From contig NZ_CAJXIP010000007.1 in assembly GCF_913054395.1 (NCBI RefSeq), positions 1 through 50,997 on the forward strand: a stretch of DNA of 50,997 nt. The letters are read 5' to 3'. This document shows, in pieces, positions 1 to 9,367 of this stretch. Numbering within the stretch: position 1 is the first letter of the stretch; each line of letters starts with the position of its first letter. The DNA is from an uncultured Roseovarius sp. (lineage in GTDB: Bacteria > Pseudomonadota > Alphaproteobacteria > Rhodobacterales > Rhodobacteraceae). Below the pieces are notes generated by a model. That model saw only the letters and a program-made list of their open reading frames with translations. It was not told where the DNA came from and made no database searches. Made by a program: the position numbers and the translations under genes.

Positions 1-1836
1 CTCGGGCGTCGTGCGGACGCTGATGTCGTGCGTCGTGTTCTTCAGCAGGTATTCCTCGACGCCGCGCAGAACGTGGAGCGCGATGGAGGACTGCGACCGC
101 ACGTGGCCGGTGCCGCCGCAATGCGAGCAGACCTGCGTTGTGGATTCCAGCACCGATGCGCGGATACGCTGGCGCGACATTTCCAGAAGACCGAAATGCG
201 AGATGCGTCCAACCTGGATGCGCGCACGGTCGTTCTTCAGGCAATCCTTGAGCCTCTTCTCGACGGCGCGGTTGTTGCGCTTCTCTTCCATGTCGATGAA
301 GTCGATGACGATGAGGCCGGCAAGGTCGCGCAGGCGGAGCTGGCGGGCAACCTCTTCGGCGGCCTCCAGGTTGGTCTGCAGCGCCGTGTCCTCGATCGAG
401 TGCTCGCGGGTCGAGCGACCGGAGTTGACGTCGATGGCGACGAGCGCTTCCGTCTGGTTCATGATCAGATAGCCGCCGGACTTCAGCGTCACCTGCGGCT
501 GCAGCATGCGGTCGAGCTGTGCCTCGATGCCGGAGCGCGAGAAGATCGGATGCAGGTCGCGGTAGGGCTGGACCACCTTGGCGTGGCTCGGCATCAGCAT
601 CTTCATGAAGTCTTTCGCTTCACGATAGCCTTCTTCACCGGCAACGATGATTTCCGAGATGTCCTTGTTGTAGAGGTCGCGGATCGAACGCTTGATCAGC
701 GAGCCTTCCTCGTAGACAAGGCATGGAGCCATCGAGCTGAGCGTCAGCGTGCGGACGTTCTCCCACAGGCGCATCAGATATTCGAAGTCGCGCTTGACCT
801 CGACGCGGGTGCGGTTGGCACCTGCGGTGCGCAGGATCACGCCCATGCCCTGCGGCACTTCGAGCTCGCGGGCAATTTCCTTCAGGCGCTTGCGGTCCTG
901 CGGGCTGGTGATCTTGCGGGAAATCCCGCCGCCCCGCGCCGTGTTCGGCATCAGCACCGAGTAGCGACCGGCAAGCGACAGATAGGTGGTCAGGGCTGCA
1001 CCCTTGTTGCCGCGCTCTTCCTTCGCCACCTGCACCAGCAGGATCTGGCGGCGCTTGATCACTTCCTGGATGCGGTACTGCTTGCGCGGCCGACGTACGA
1101 CGCGGTCGGGAACCTCTTCCATGGCGTCTTCTGCGCCGACGGATTCGATCTCTTCCTTCTCGCCGTTGTCGTCGTCGTCATCATCGTCGTCATTGTTGCG
1201 ACGGTCTCGGATGTCTTCGGAGATCGAATCGGTCTCGACCATGGCCGCCATTTCGCCGGGCGTGCCCTTGTCGTCGCCATCGGACGTCTCGGGAGCTGAC
1301 TCGTCGGTCGTAGCCTCGACCGCTTCGGCGTCCACTGGCTTCTTGCGCGCACGGCTGCGGCGCGGCTTTGCCTTCGGCTTTTCCGGTTCGGCGGCGGCTG
1401 CTTCGCCGGGGCTGACCTCGGCGGCTTCGGCACCGGCCTCGCTGGCGGCCGCTTCCGCCGAAAGTGCGGCCGGCTCGTTGACGTAGGGCTGTTCGGCGGA
1501 CGCCGGGTCGACGGGATCCGCCGAGTCGTCATCGGCGATCCGCCGCTGATCTTCCGCTTCGGCCTGCTTCAGGGCCTGCCGGTCGGCATGCGGGATCTGG
1601 TAGTAATCGGGGTGAATTTCGGCGAAAGCCAAGAACCCGTGACGGTTGCCGCCATAATCGACAAAGGCTGCCTGCAGCGAGGGCTCGACCCTCGTCACCT
1701 TTGCCAGATAGATATTGCCGCGGATCTGTTTCTTGTGTTGGGACTCGAAATCGAATTCTTCAATACGGTTGCCGCGAACGACGACTACCCGCGTCTCCTC
1801 TTCGTGAGACGCGTCGATGAGCATTTTGTCTGCCAT
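1..1836 (-). CDS. rne: Ribonuclease E, N-terminal 612 residues (3' end beyond the window)
   Basis: Endoribonuclease at the core of the RNA degradosome; it cuts AU-rich single-stranded RNA and matures rRNA and tRNA. The frame runs from the ATG at 1836-1834 to the window edge with no stop, so the C-terminal scaffold is missing. Visible in order: the start MADKMLIDASHEEETRV, an S1 RNA-binding domain from about residue 37, the catalytic magnesium-binding motifs with VAIDVNSG and IVIDFID, and a Zn-link CSHCGG near the truncated end. The S1 domain is interrupted by a long low-complexity insert at about residues 88-250, rich in Ala, Glu and Pro, with a basic patch and an Asp tract; such inserts are common in alphaproteobacterial RNase E. 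The sequence is Rhizobiales-like. It is divergent from amiC, with a long structured leader. Confidence 0.96.
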   Translation of the reverse strand, partial: MADKMLIDASHEEETRVVVVRGNRIEEFDFESQHKKQIRGNIYLAKVTRVEPSLQAAFVDYGGNRHGFLAFAEIHPDYYQIPHADRQALKQAEAEDQRRIADDDSADPVDPASAEQPYVNEPAALSAEAAASEAGAEAAEVSPGEAAAAEPEKPKAKPRRSRARKKPVDAEAVEATTDESAPETSDGDDKGTPGEMAAMVETDSISEDIRDRRNNDDDDDDDDNGEKEEIESVGAEDAMEEVPDRVVRRPRKQYRIQEVIKRRQILLVQVAKEERGNKGAALTTYLSLAGRYSVLMPNTARGGGISRKITSPQDRKRLKEIARELEVPQGMGVILRTAGANRTRVEVKRDFEYLMRLWENVRTLTLSSMAPCLVYEEGSLIKRSIRDLYNKDISEIIVAGEEGYREAKDFMKMLMPSHAKVVQPYRDLHPIFSRSGIEAQLDRMLQPQVTLKSGGYLIMNQTEALVAIDVNSGRSTREHSIEDTALQTNLEAAEEVARQLRLRDLAGLIVIDFIDMEEKRNNRAVEKRLKDCLKNDRARIQVGRISHFGLLEMSRQRIRASVLESTTQVCSHCGGTGHVRSQSSIALHVLRGVEEYLLKNTTHDISVRTTPE

Positions 1837-1871
1837 GTAAATTCTGCTCCTCGGCGCAGCCGAGCAGGTGC

Positions 1872-1897
1872 AAAAAGGCCTGCCGCTAGGACAGGCC
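1872..1897 (-). terminator. Terminator-like hairpin inside the rne leader
   Basis: On the minus strand, GGCCTG (1897-1892) can pair with CAGGCC (1882-1877) across a 9-nt loop, followed directly by TTTTT (1876-1872). This is the form of an intrinsic terminator, yet it lies between any distant rne promoter and the rne ATG at 1836. It could be an attenuator, or the 3' end of a leader-derived small RNA. The 6-bp stem is short, so efficiency is uncertain. Confidence 0.5.
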
Positions 1898-2093
1898 GTT
1901 CATGCATGATGGTGATTGCGCCGGAAAAAATGGTTCCCTTTGAACGATGTTGCGGCGACAGCCGGACGGCTGACGGAGCATTTGGCTCCTTCAGGGTATC
2001 CAGGTTCTGAAACACTTGCCGAGACATGAAAGTCCAAACGAGAACGACGATATCTTAGGCCTCGAGGGCCGGTGGAGGTGCTCTTGTTGAGCT

Positions 2094-2111
2094 TGGGTGG
2101 CGCGCCACCCA
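2094..2111. repeat. 18-bp perfect palindrome in the rne leader
   Basis: TGGGTGGCGCGCCACCCA reads the same on both strands. In rne leader RNA it could form a GC-rich hairpin, or it could serve as a dimeric protein-binding site in the rne/amiC intergenic region. Its function is unknown. Confidence 0.5.
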
Positions 2112-2373
2112 GTATGTGACCGGCCAACGCCGGATGAGATCGAGTATCAGGAATAAAATGTACAGACGGCGGATGAACTGCTCGGATTCGGCGCCAGGTT
2201 CCTTTTGGGCTGGCCAGCCTGCGGGCAGACTATCCCGTCAACACTTTAGTCCTTAACCGCCTTGTATGGTTTCCGTGACATAATAGCAAGGGAAAAGCCC
2301 GTACCGCCATATTCTCGATTGAATTAAGAGGCTAGTGGAAGCCGTTGATTCGTAAGCGCCGATCAGCAAAATC

Positions 2374-3672
2374 ATGCATGTTCGGGCGCCCACGAAAGAC
2401 GGGGACATTGAAGTCGGCAAGCGGGACGACGTCGGAATGATGGTTACCAGAGGGCGCATCGCTGCGCCGAAGCGGTTGATCGCGCGAATCGGGCGCGGCG
2501 CCGTGTTCGGCATTCTTTCCGTCGCGCTGTTGGGCGTCGGCGGACTGCAGGCTGCGGACAAGCCGCTCCTGGCCTTTGCGGCCCGTATCGCCGGCGATGA
2601 TGCCCGCACCCGGATTGTCATCGATTTCGACGAAAAGCCGGAGTTTTCCGTTCACTATGTGGCCGCGCCGGAACGGGTGGTGGTCGACCTTCCGGCAACC
2701 GCGTTCGGCTTTCCCGACGAGGATCTTGCCGCGCGCGGCCTGTTCAACGACATCCGCTTCGGCGCCATGGACGAAACCAGTGCCCGTCTTGTTCTGACCG
2801 CCAAGCGGCCGGTGCAGTTGAGCCTTGCCGAGGTGCAGGAGGGCGAGAACGGCGAGTTCCGCCTGGTTCTGGATGCGGAGATGGCCACGGCCGAGGCTTT
2901 CCAGAAACTTGTCCAGGGCCAGGAGTGGGAAGGCAGTGCGGCTGCCGCCGATGAGTCTCTTGCCGCCGTCGACGATGACGCCTTCGTCGTGGCAATCGAT
3001 GCCGGCCATGGCGGCATCGACACCGGAGCGATCGGCACGACGACGCAGACCCCGGAAAAGTCGATCACGCTGTCGTTCGCGAAACTGCTCGCCGAGGAAC
3101 TGGGCGGCGAGGCGGGCATCGACGCCGTGCTGACCCGCGACGACGACGTGTTCCTGTCCCTCTCCGAGCGGGTGACGCTGGCGCGCCAGGCGAAGGCGGA
3201 CCTGTTTATCTCCCTGCACGCCGACACCCTCAGCCAGAAGGACATCCGTGGCGCGACTGTCTATACGCTCTCCGACCGCGCCTCCGACCGCATGGCCGAA
3301 AACCTTGCGGCGCGTGAGAACCTTTCCGATCAGATCGCGGGAATCCGCCTGAAGGACGAGCCGCCGGAGGTCGCCGACATCCTCCTCGACCTGACCCGCC
3401 GCGAGACCCAGGCTTTTTCCGTGACGCTCGCTCAGAACGTCCTCAGCTCGTTCGAAGGGCAGGTCGGCCTGATCAACAACGCCCACCGTCATGCCGGTTT
3501 CCAGGTGCTGCGCGCTCCCGATATCCCGTCGGTGCTGCTGGAACTCGGCTTCCTGTCCAATGCGGATGATGAGAAGCTTCTTCTCGACGAGGCCTGGCGC
3601 AAGAAGGTGAGCAGGCTGCTGGTTGATGCGGTCGGCCGTTACAAGAACATGGCGGTTGCCAACGGCGGCTGA
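2374..3672 (+). CDS. amiC: N-acetylmuramoyl-L-alanine amidase, AMIN plus Amidase_3
   Basis: Periplasmic zinc amidase that removes the stem peptide from muramic acid in peptidoglycan, needed to separate daughter cells. The protein has 432 aa. After a basic N-terminus there is a hydrophobic export segment (residues about 42-59), then an AMIN domain (about 65-170) that targets the protein to the septum, and the catalytic domain from about 205. The expected zinc and catalytic residues are visible: His in DAGHGG, Glu in TPEKSI, His in SLHAD and Glu in LLELGF. A start at 2437 (411 aa) would give a more typical signal peptide and is a real alternative. The gene precedes mrcA in the same direction, a conserved pairing of wall hydrolase and synthase downstream of rne. 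Confidence 0.94.
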   Translation: MHVRAPTKDGDIEVGKRDDVGMMVTRGRIAAPKRLIARIGRGAVFGILSVALLGVGGLQAADKPLLAFAARIAGDDARTRIVIDFDEKPEFSVHYVAAPERVVVDLPATAFGFPDEDLAARGLFNDIRFGAMDETSARLVLTAKRPVQLSLAEVQEGENGEFRLVLDAEMATAEAFQKLVQGQEWEGSAAAADESLAAVDDDAFVVAIDAGHGGIDTGAIGTTTQTPEKSITLSFAKLLAEELGGEAGIDAVLTRDDDVFLSLSERVTLARQAKADLFISLHADTLSQKDIRGATVYTLSDRASDRMAENLAARENLSDQIAGIRLKDEPPEVADILLDLTRRETQAFSVTLAQNVLSSFEGQVGLINNAHRHAGFQVLRAPDIPSVLLELGFLSNADDEKLLLDEAWRKKVSRLLVDAVGRYKNMAVANGG

Positions 3673-3918
3673 GGGGACGGCGGGTTGCGGGTTGGCAACA
3701 CCGCCAGCAGAAACGCACCTGGCGCAGAGTTGGGAGCTGGGAGGAGGGGACTCGAGCCCTATTTTCCTCACATTCAAACCGTTAGTCGCAGCCAAGTGCT
3801 ACGGCGACTCGGTTGCTGAGCCTATGCCTGCTTGCGCAGGGACATCCGCCGTGCAAAACCGCATCAATCGTGCGATGGTGTGCTGGCACCGAATGACAAG
3901 CCGAACGGTAGCTTCGAT

Positions 3919-6375
3919 ATGATCAGACTTATTGGGTATTTCTTTGGATTGGCATGCGTTCTGTTTCTGGGCGTTGCCGTCGTCGCCGCGATTTATCTCG
4001 CCGGCGTTTCCCGGGATCTGCCCAATTACGAGGTTCTGAATTCCTACGAGCCGCCCGTCGCCACCCGCGTCCATGCGGGCAATGGCGCCCTGATGGCCGA
4101 ATATGCCCGCGAGCGGCGTCTCTTCCTGCCGATCCAGGCGATCCCGCACCGGGTCAAGGCGACCTTTCTTTCGGCCGAAGACAAGAATTTCTACAATCAT
4201 CCGGGCGTCGATCCGGCGGGCTTGGCGCGCGCCATCGTCAACAACCTCCAGAACATCGGTTCCGGTCGCCGGCCGGAAGGCGCATCGACGATCACCCAGC
4301 AGGTGGCGAAGAACTTCCTGCTCAGCAACGACCAGACCATCGACCGCAAGGTCAAGGAAGCCATTCTGTCCTTCCGCATCGAGCAGACCTATTCGAAAGA
4401 CAAGATCCTCGAGCTCTACCTGAACGAGATCTTCTTCGGCCTGAATTCCTACGGCATCGCCGGGGCGGCGCTGACCTACTTCGACAAGTCCGTGACCGAG
4501 CTGACCATCGCCGAGTCCGCCTATCTGGCGGCCCTGCCGAAGGGCCCCAACAACTACCACCCGTACCGGCGCGAAGCCGCGGCCATCGAGCGCCGCAACT
4601 GGGTCGTCGATCGGATGGCCGAAAATGGCTACATCACGCCAGCCGATGCGGCCGAGGCCAAGCAGCAGCCACTTGGCGTGAAGCCGAGGACCGGTGGTTC
4701 GCATCTTGCGGCCTCTGAATATTTCGCCGAGGCGGTCCGTCGCGAGATCATCGAGAAATACAGCGACGACACGCTCTACGAAGGCGGCCTTTCCATCCGC
4801 ACCTCGCTTGATCCGGAACTCCAGGTTCTGGCGCGTGCCGCTCTCCACAATGGCCTCGTCCAGTACGACGAGCGGCGCGGCTTCCGTGGACCGCTCTCCA
4901 GGATCGCCGTGAGCGGCGACTGGGGACCGGAGCTCGCCAAGGTACCAAGCCTTCGCGATGTGCCGGAATGGCAGGTCGCGGTGGTGATTGCCGTCTCGAG
5001 CAAGGAAGTCGATATCGGGCTGCAGCCTTCCACGGATGCCGGCGACAAGGTTGATGAAGCACGCAAGATGGGCGTGATCAAAGCCGAGAACATGAAGTGG
5101 GCCTACCGCGACGCCGCGGGCGAGCGGAAGACGGCGAAATCGCCGGAAGGCGTTCTCGAGCCGGGCGACGTTGTCTATGTCGAGCCGATCGCCGACGAGG
5201 AAGGCAGCTATCGCCTGCGCCAGCCGCTGAAGGTGCAGGGCGGTTTCGTCGCCATGGACCCCAACACCGGCCGCGTGCTGGCCATGACAGGCGGCTTTTC
5301 CTATGCGCAGTCGGAATTCAACCGCGCGACGCAGGCGATGCGTCAGCCGGGCTCCTCCTTCAAGCCGTTCGTCTACGCGGCCGCGCTCGACAACGGCTAT
5401 ACGCCCGCTTCGGTGATCCTCGATGCGCCGATCGAAATGGTTTCGGGCGGCCAGGTGTGGCGACCGGAAAACTACGGCGGCGGATCGGCCGGCCCGCAGA
5501 CCCTGCGGCTTGGGATCGAGAAGTCCCGCAACCAGATGACCGTGCGGCTGGCGCAGGACATGGGCATGGAGCTTGTGGCGGAATATGCGGAGCGCTTCGG
5601 CATCTATGACGACATGCTGCCGGTGCTGGCCATGTCCCTTGGCTCCGGGGAAACTACCGTGCTGCGCATGGTTTCCGCCTACGCCGTGATTGCCAATGGC
5701 GGCAAGCAGATCAAGCCGACCGTCATCGACCGTATCCAGGACCGCTATGGCAACACGATCTTCCGCCACGAGGAGCGCACCTGCGACGGCTGCAATGCCA
5801 CGGCCTGGACGGGCCAGGACGAGCCGACCCTGGTCGACAACCGAGAGCAGGTCCTCGACCCGATGACCGCCTACCAGATCACCTCGATGATGGAAGGCGT
5901 GGTCAAGCGCGGAACCGCGGCCGGCAAGATCAACATTTCGGATCGTCCGGTTGCCGGCAAGACGGGCACCACCAACGACGAGAAGGATGCCTGGTTCGTC
6001 GGGTTCACGCCCAACCTCGTGGCCGGTGTCTACGTCGGCTTCGACACGCCGGCACCGCTTGGTCGCGGCAGCACCGGCAGCGGGCTTGCTGCGCCGATTT
6101 TCGCTGACTTCATGGAGAAGGCGGTCAAGCATCTGCCGGCGGAGAAATTCCTTGTGCCTGAAGGGATGCAGTTCATCCCGGTCAATCGGACGACGGGCAT
6201 GATGGCCTTCGAAGGCGAACCGGATACGATCGTGGAAGCCTTCAAGCCCGGAACCGGCCCGGCCGTCGTCTTTGCCGTCATCGGCGAGGGCGAGTACCTG
6301 CCACCGGAAGAGATCCTCGAGACCTCTCCGCAGGCGCAGCAGGCGGTCACATCCGGTGCGGCCGGCCTCTTCTAG
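3919..6375 (+). CDS. mrcA: Penicillin-binding protein 1A, bifunctional transglycosylase/transpeptidase
   Basis: Class A PBP that polymerises lipid II into glycan strands and cross-links the stem peptides. It has 818 aa, the usual length. A single N-terminal membrane anchor (residues about 5-28) is followed by a GT51 domain with the catalytic Glu in SAEDKNF (about residue 87). An OB-like insert comes next, then the penicillin-binding domain with SxxK in GSSFKPF (Ser about 479), SRN, and KTGTTN (about 680). The start chosen is the ATG at 3919 that opens with the hydrophobic anchor; an upstream ATG at 3832 would add an unsupported hydrophilic stretch. All catalytic motifs are intact. The sequence is strongly Rhizobiales-like. 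It lies 246 bp after amiC and 102 bp before prfB. Confidence 0.97.
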   Translation: MIRLIGYFFGLACVLFLGVAVVAAIYLAGVSRDLPNYEVLNSYEPPVATRVHAGNGALMAEYARERRLFLPIQAIPHRVKATFLSAEDKNFYNHPGVDPAGLARAIVNNLQNIGSGRRPEGASTITQQVAKNFLLSNDQTIDRKVKEAILSFRIEQTYSKDKILELYLNEIFFGLNSYGIAGAALTYFDKSVTELTIAESAYLAALPKGPNNYHPYRREAAAIERRNWVVDRMAENGYITPADAAEAKQQPLGVKPRTGGSHLAASEYFAEAVRREIIEKYSDDTLYEGGLSIRTSLDPELQVLARAALHNGLVQYDERRGFRGPLSRIAVSGDWGPELAKVPSLRDVPEWQVAVVIAVSSKEVDIGLQPSTDAGDKVDEARKMGVIKAENMKWAYRDAAGERKTAKSPEGVLEPGDVVYVEPIADEEGSYRLRQPLKVQGGFVAMDPNTGRVLAMTGGFSYAQSEFNRATQAMRQPGSSFKPFVYAAALDNGYTPASVILDAPIEMVSGGQVWRPENYGGGSAGPQTLRLGIEKSRNQMTVRLAQDMGMELVAEYAERFGIYDDMLPVLAMSLGSGETTVLRMVSAYAVIANGGKQIKPTVIDRIQDRYGNTIFRHEERTCDGCNATAWTGQDEPTLVDNREQVLDPMTAYQITSMMEGVVKRGTAAGKINISDRPVAGKTGTTNDEKDAWFVGFTPNLVAGVYVGFDTPAPLGRGSTGSGLAAPIFADFMEKAVKHLPAEKFLVPEGMQFIPVNRTTGMMAFEGEPDTIVEAFKPGTGPAVVFAVIGEGEYLPPEEILETSPQAQQAVTSGAAGLF

Positions 6376-6477
6376 CCTGAACCAAGGGATATCTCTGCGC
6401 CGGCGCGGCCTTTACATCCGCGGCCGGCGCAACTATGTCCACCCCGTCTTCCAATCAAGCGAGAGTAAGAAATACCC

Positions 6478-7609
6478 ATGCGGGCTGAAATCATTGGCGT
6501 CGTCGACGAAATCAAGCAGGCCATAAGCCTGCTGAGGAGGCATCTTTGACTGGGATCAGGCGGTACGACGGCTGGACTGGCTGAACAACAAGGCAGAGGA
6601 TCCCAACCTCTGGAACGATGCCACCGAAGCCCAGAAGCTGATGCGCGAGCGCCAGCAGCTCGATGACAGCATTGCCGGCGTCAAGCGCCTCGAGCAGCAG
6701 CTGAACGACAACATCGAGCTGATCGAGATGGGCGAGGAAGAGGGCGACGAGAGCGTTGTCAAGGATGCCGAGGACGCCCTGAAGACCCTGAAGGCCGAAT
6801 CGGACCGTCAACAGGTCGAGGCGATGCTGTCCGGCGAGGCCGACGGCAACGACACCTATGTCGAAGTCCATTCCGGCGCTGGCGGAACCGAGTCCCAGGA
6901 CTGGGCCAACATGCTGCTGCGCATGTACACCCGCTGGGCCGAACGCTCCGGCTACAAGGTCGAGATCCTGGAAATGCACGACGGCGAAGAGGCCGGCATC
7001 AAGTCCGCGACGATCCTGATCAAGGGCCACAATGCCTATGGCTGGATGAAGACCGAATCGGGCGTGCACCGCCTCGTGCGGATCTCGCCCTATGACTCGA
7101 ATGCGCGGCGGCACACGTCGTTCTCGTCGGTCTGGGTCTATCCGGTCGTCGACGACTCGATCAACATCGACATCAACGAGAGCGACTGCCGCATCGACAC
7201 CTTCCGGGCCTCGGGCGCCGGCGGCCAGCACATCAACACCACCGACTCGGCCGTCCGCATCACGCACATTCCGACCGGCATCGTGGTGTCCTGCCAGCAG
7301 GAGCGTTCGCAGCACAAGAACAAGGCCAAGGCCTGGGAGATGTTGCGTGCCCGCATGTACGAAGCAGAGTTGAAGAAGCGGGAAGAGGCGGCCAATGCCG
7401 AAGCCGCGTCCAAGACCGAGATCGGCTGGGGGCACCAGATCCGCTCCTACGTGCTGCAGCCCTACCAGATGGTCAAGGACCTGCGCACCGGGGTGGAGAG
7501 CTCCGCGCCGGACGATGTCCTGAACGGCGACCTCAATCCCTTCATGGAAGCGGCTCTTGCCCACCGGATCAGCGGCAAGGCCGACGCTGGCATCGACGAC
7601 GTCGACTGA
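6478..7609 (+). CDS. prfB: Peptide chain release factor 2, expressed by programmed +1 frameshift
   Basis: RF2 recognises UGA and UAA stop codons and triggers hydrolysis of peptidyl-tRNA. The coding sequence is split: 6478-6546 is read in frame to CTT, the ribosome slips +1 over T6547 at an in-frame TGA (6547-6549), and reading resumes at 6548 to the stop at 7607-7609. The slip site CTT TGA C is preceded by AGGAGG at 6535-6540, the internal Shine-Dalgarno element known to stimulate this event. The joined product has 376 aa, the normal RF2 length, with the GAGGQ catalytic motif and an SPY version of the SPF stop-reading tripeptide ([13 protein letters not shown]), as I recall for alphaproteobacterial RF2. 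Annotators that ignore the frameshift would start the gene at 6641 and lose the N-terminus. Confidence 0.96.
6535..6550 (+). promoter_or_regulatory. prfB: prfB programmed +1 frameshift signal
   Basis: AGGAGG, CAT, then CTTTGAC. This matches the E. coli prfB arrangement (SD-like element, 3-nt spacer, CUU UGA C). When RF2 is scarce the UGA is read slowly and the ribosome shifts forward, so RF2 regulates its own synthesis. Confidence 0.97.
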
Positions 7610-7634
7610 CAGCCCTGGGCCGGACGATGATATG

Positions 7635-7671
7635 AGAAGAGCGGCCGCATCGACGGCCGCTCTTCTGCATT
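7635..7671. terminator. Strong terminator between prfB and the NAD kinase gene
   Basis: A perfect 13-bp inverted repeat (7635-7647 with 7654-7666) with a 6-nt loop, followed on the plus strand by GCATTTTA. It sits 25 bp past the prfB stop and 75 bp past the convergent NAD kinase stop, so it can end transcription in both directions, although the T-tract is short. Confidence 0.85.
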
Positions 7672-7741
7672 TTAGGGGGGGAACGCGCTGGAATGACGCT
7701 TGGCGTCAGTTGGCCCGGCCTCAAGCGCGGCTTGTGCGATC

Positions 7742-8515
7742 TCAGTTGTTGAACTGCTCGGCCACGATGCGGTCCGACCAGGAGTGGTCCGGATCGGACA
7801 GGATGCGCGCCGTCATCTCCTGGGACTGGGCGATCTCTACGTGCAGCACCGACTTCACCTCCATGTTGTCGGCGACCGCGTTCACCGGGCGCTTGTCGGG
7901 CTCCAGAATGTGGATGTCGACGCGGACCTGATTGGGCAGAAGGGCGCCCCGCCAGCGGCGCGGCCGGAAGGCGCTGACCGGCGTCATGGCCAGCAGCGGC
8001 GCTTCGAGCGGCAGGATCGGCCCATGGGCCGAAAGATTGTAGGCCGTCGATCCCGCCGGTGTGGCGATCATCAGCCCGTCGCAGATCAGCTCGTCGAGCC
8101 GCACCTGGCCGTCGATCTCGACGCGCAGCTTGGCGGCCTGGTAGGACTGCCGGAACAGATAGACCTCATTGATGGCCAATGCGATGGAGCTTGTGCCGTC
8201 GGCGTTGGTCGTCTTCATCTGCAGGGGATGCAGCGTGTTCTCCACCGCGACCTCGATCCGCTCCCGCAGGTTCTCGGTGCGGTAGTCGTTCATCAGGAAG
8301 CCCACGGAGCCGCAGTTCATGCCATAGACGGGCTTGCCCGAGCTCATCGTGCCATGCAGCGTGTGCAGCATGAAGCCGTCGCCTCCCAGCGCCACGACGA
8401 CGTCGGCGTCATTGTCGGAGATATTGCCGTAGATGCCGATCAGCTCCTCGCGCGCAGCAAGAGCCTCGGGGGCGGAGGACGCACAGAAAGAGAGGGACTT
8501 GGCTGGGTTCGACAT
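7742..8515 (-). CDS. nadK: NAD kinase
   Basis: Phosphorylates NAD to NADP in the cytoplasm with ATP (or polyphosphate in some homologues). It has 257 aa, the normal rhizobial length. The start is the ATG at 8515 giving MSNPAKSLSF, preceded by a GAGG-containing ribosome site; the frame extends upstream to 8680 but that extension resembles nothing. The family GGDG motif is at residues 44-47 (VALGGDGFML). The middle carries NEVYLFRQ and the conserved TPAGSTAYNLSAHGPI segment, and the C-terminus ends with SDPDHSWSDRI. The closest resemblance I recognise is to Rhizobium-type NAD kinases. It is convergent with prfB. Confidence 0.95.
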   Translation of the reverse strand: MSNPAKSLSFCASSAPEALAAREELIGIYGNISDNDADVVVALGGDGFMLHTLHGTMSSGKPVYGMNCGSVGFLMNDYRTENLRERIEVAVENTLHPLQMKTTNADGTSSIALAINEVYLFRQSYQAAKLRVEIDGQVRLDELICDGLMIATPAGSTAYNLSAHGPILPLEAPLLAMTPVSAFRPRRWRGALLPNQVRVDIHILEPDKRPVNAVADNMEVKSVLHVEIAQSQEMTARILSDPDHSWSDRIVAEQFNN

Positions 8516-8687
8516 GGCTCGCCTCGTATTAGCGGCCATACCTACCCGCAAAAATCCTTTGAAGACAAGCGCTTTGCGCCTGAACTGGTACTCCCGATCG
8601 GCTACCCCGGGAGCCGGAGATCTCGACAAAACGCAATTTTTCGCTTTACAGGAAAGCAGAATCTGGTAACTCGACGGCATTGGAAAT

Positions 8688-8763
<76 letters not shown>

Positions 8764-9367
8764 ATTCATCTTCTCAGGCGTAGGCCTGTGCCACGCATTT
8801 CCCCTTCTGTAAGCCGTCCGTCACCGCTGCTGGCTCGCCTGCATGCGCGCAAAACCGCGGCCGTCGACGGCCCCTCCGCTCCACAGCAAGAAGAAGAGCG
8901 GAACCAGCAGGTTTAACTGCGATTCCAGGCCAGCCATAAACCGGGTGAAGCAGCCTCACGGGCGACTTCATTCGGTGATGCTTCAGCATCCGTCGCTCTG
9001 TGGGGAGGGGCGAAACCGCGGCGCTGCTGCGTGTCAGGACCTCCAACGAATACGGCCACATAAGCTCTGTACCCCATAGTTCGCGTGTAGCGCGTTAATT
9101 ATGGGTGTGCTCTTTAATTTGAGTGTTTCTATTCGGCGGGTGTGCTTCTATACAGGTGCTCTGATTGGAAAGCGCGCCCGGTATTTAAGTATATTTTGAT
9201 TTTTTTCCACAAAGGCGGATTCGTTGCTCATGAAACTTTGCCGTCGCCACGCTGAAAAGTTACTGTTCTGTACGCGCCGATCATTCCGTCCGAGGTGACT
9301 GTGAATATCGTGTGTGTGCTTTGCGAAGGAAGAATTCACGTGGACGGAAGACAGCGGTGCGGGGAAA
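8764..9367. other. Gene-free stretch between tRNA-Thr and the polysaccharide cassette
   Basis: About 600 bp with no convincing gene. The first half is GC-rich; from about 9080 to 9260 it becomes clearly AT-rich, which is unusual here and suggests the promoter of the downstream cassette. No direct repeat of the tRNA 3' end and no integrase gene were seen, so there is no proof of an integrated element. Confidence 0.5.

Larger units (their letters stand above)
1837..2373. other. Intergenic region: rne leader and divergent rne/amiC promoter region
   Basis: 537 bp without a convincing gene. It must hold the 5' untranslated leader of rne (read leftward) and the amiC promoter. RNase E leaders are known to carry hairpins that let the enzyme cut its own message. 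Two structures stand out and are listed separately: a terminator-like hairpin 40-60 nt upstream of the rne start codon and an 18-bp perfect palindrome about 260 nt upstream. Short open frames here have no family features. Confidence 0.6.

Noticed and set aside
28-1299. A 423-codon open frame on the plus strand over rne
   Set aside because: Antisense to RNase E, which is identified by its S1, catalytic and Zn-link motifs even though its 3' end is cut off by the window.
3799-6132. A 777-codon open frame on the minus strand over mrcA
   Set aside because: Antisense shadow of PBP1A, which has all catalytic motifs.
8764-9367. Integrated element at tRNA-Thr
   Set aside because: No integrase gene and no repeat of the tRNA 3' end were found; kept only as a possibility in the findings.
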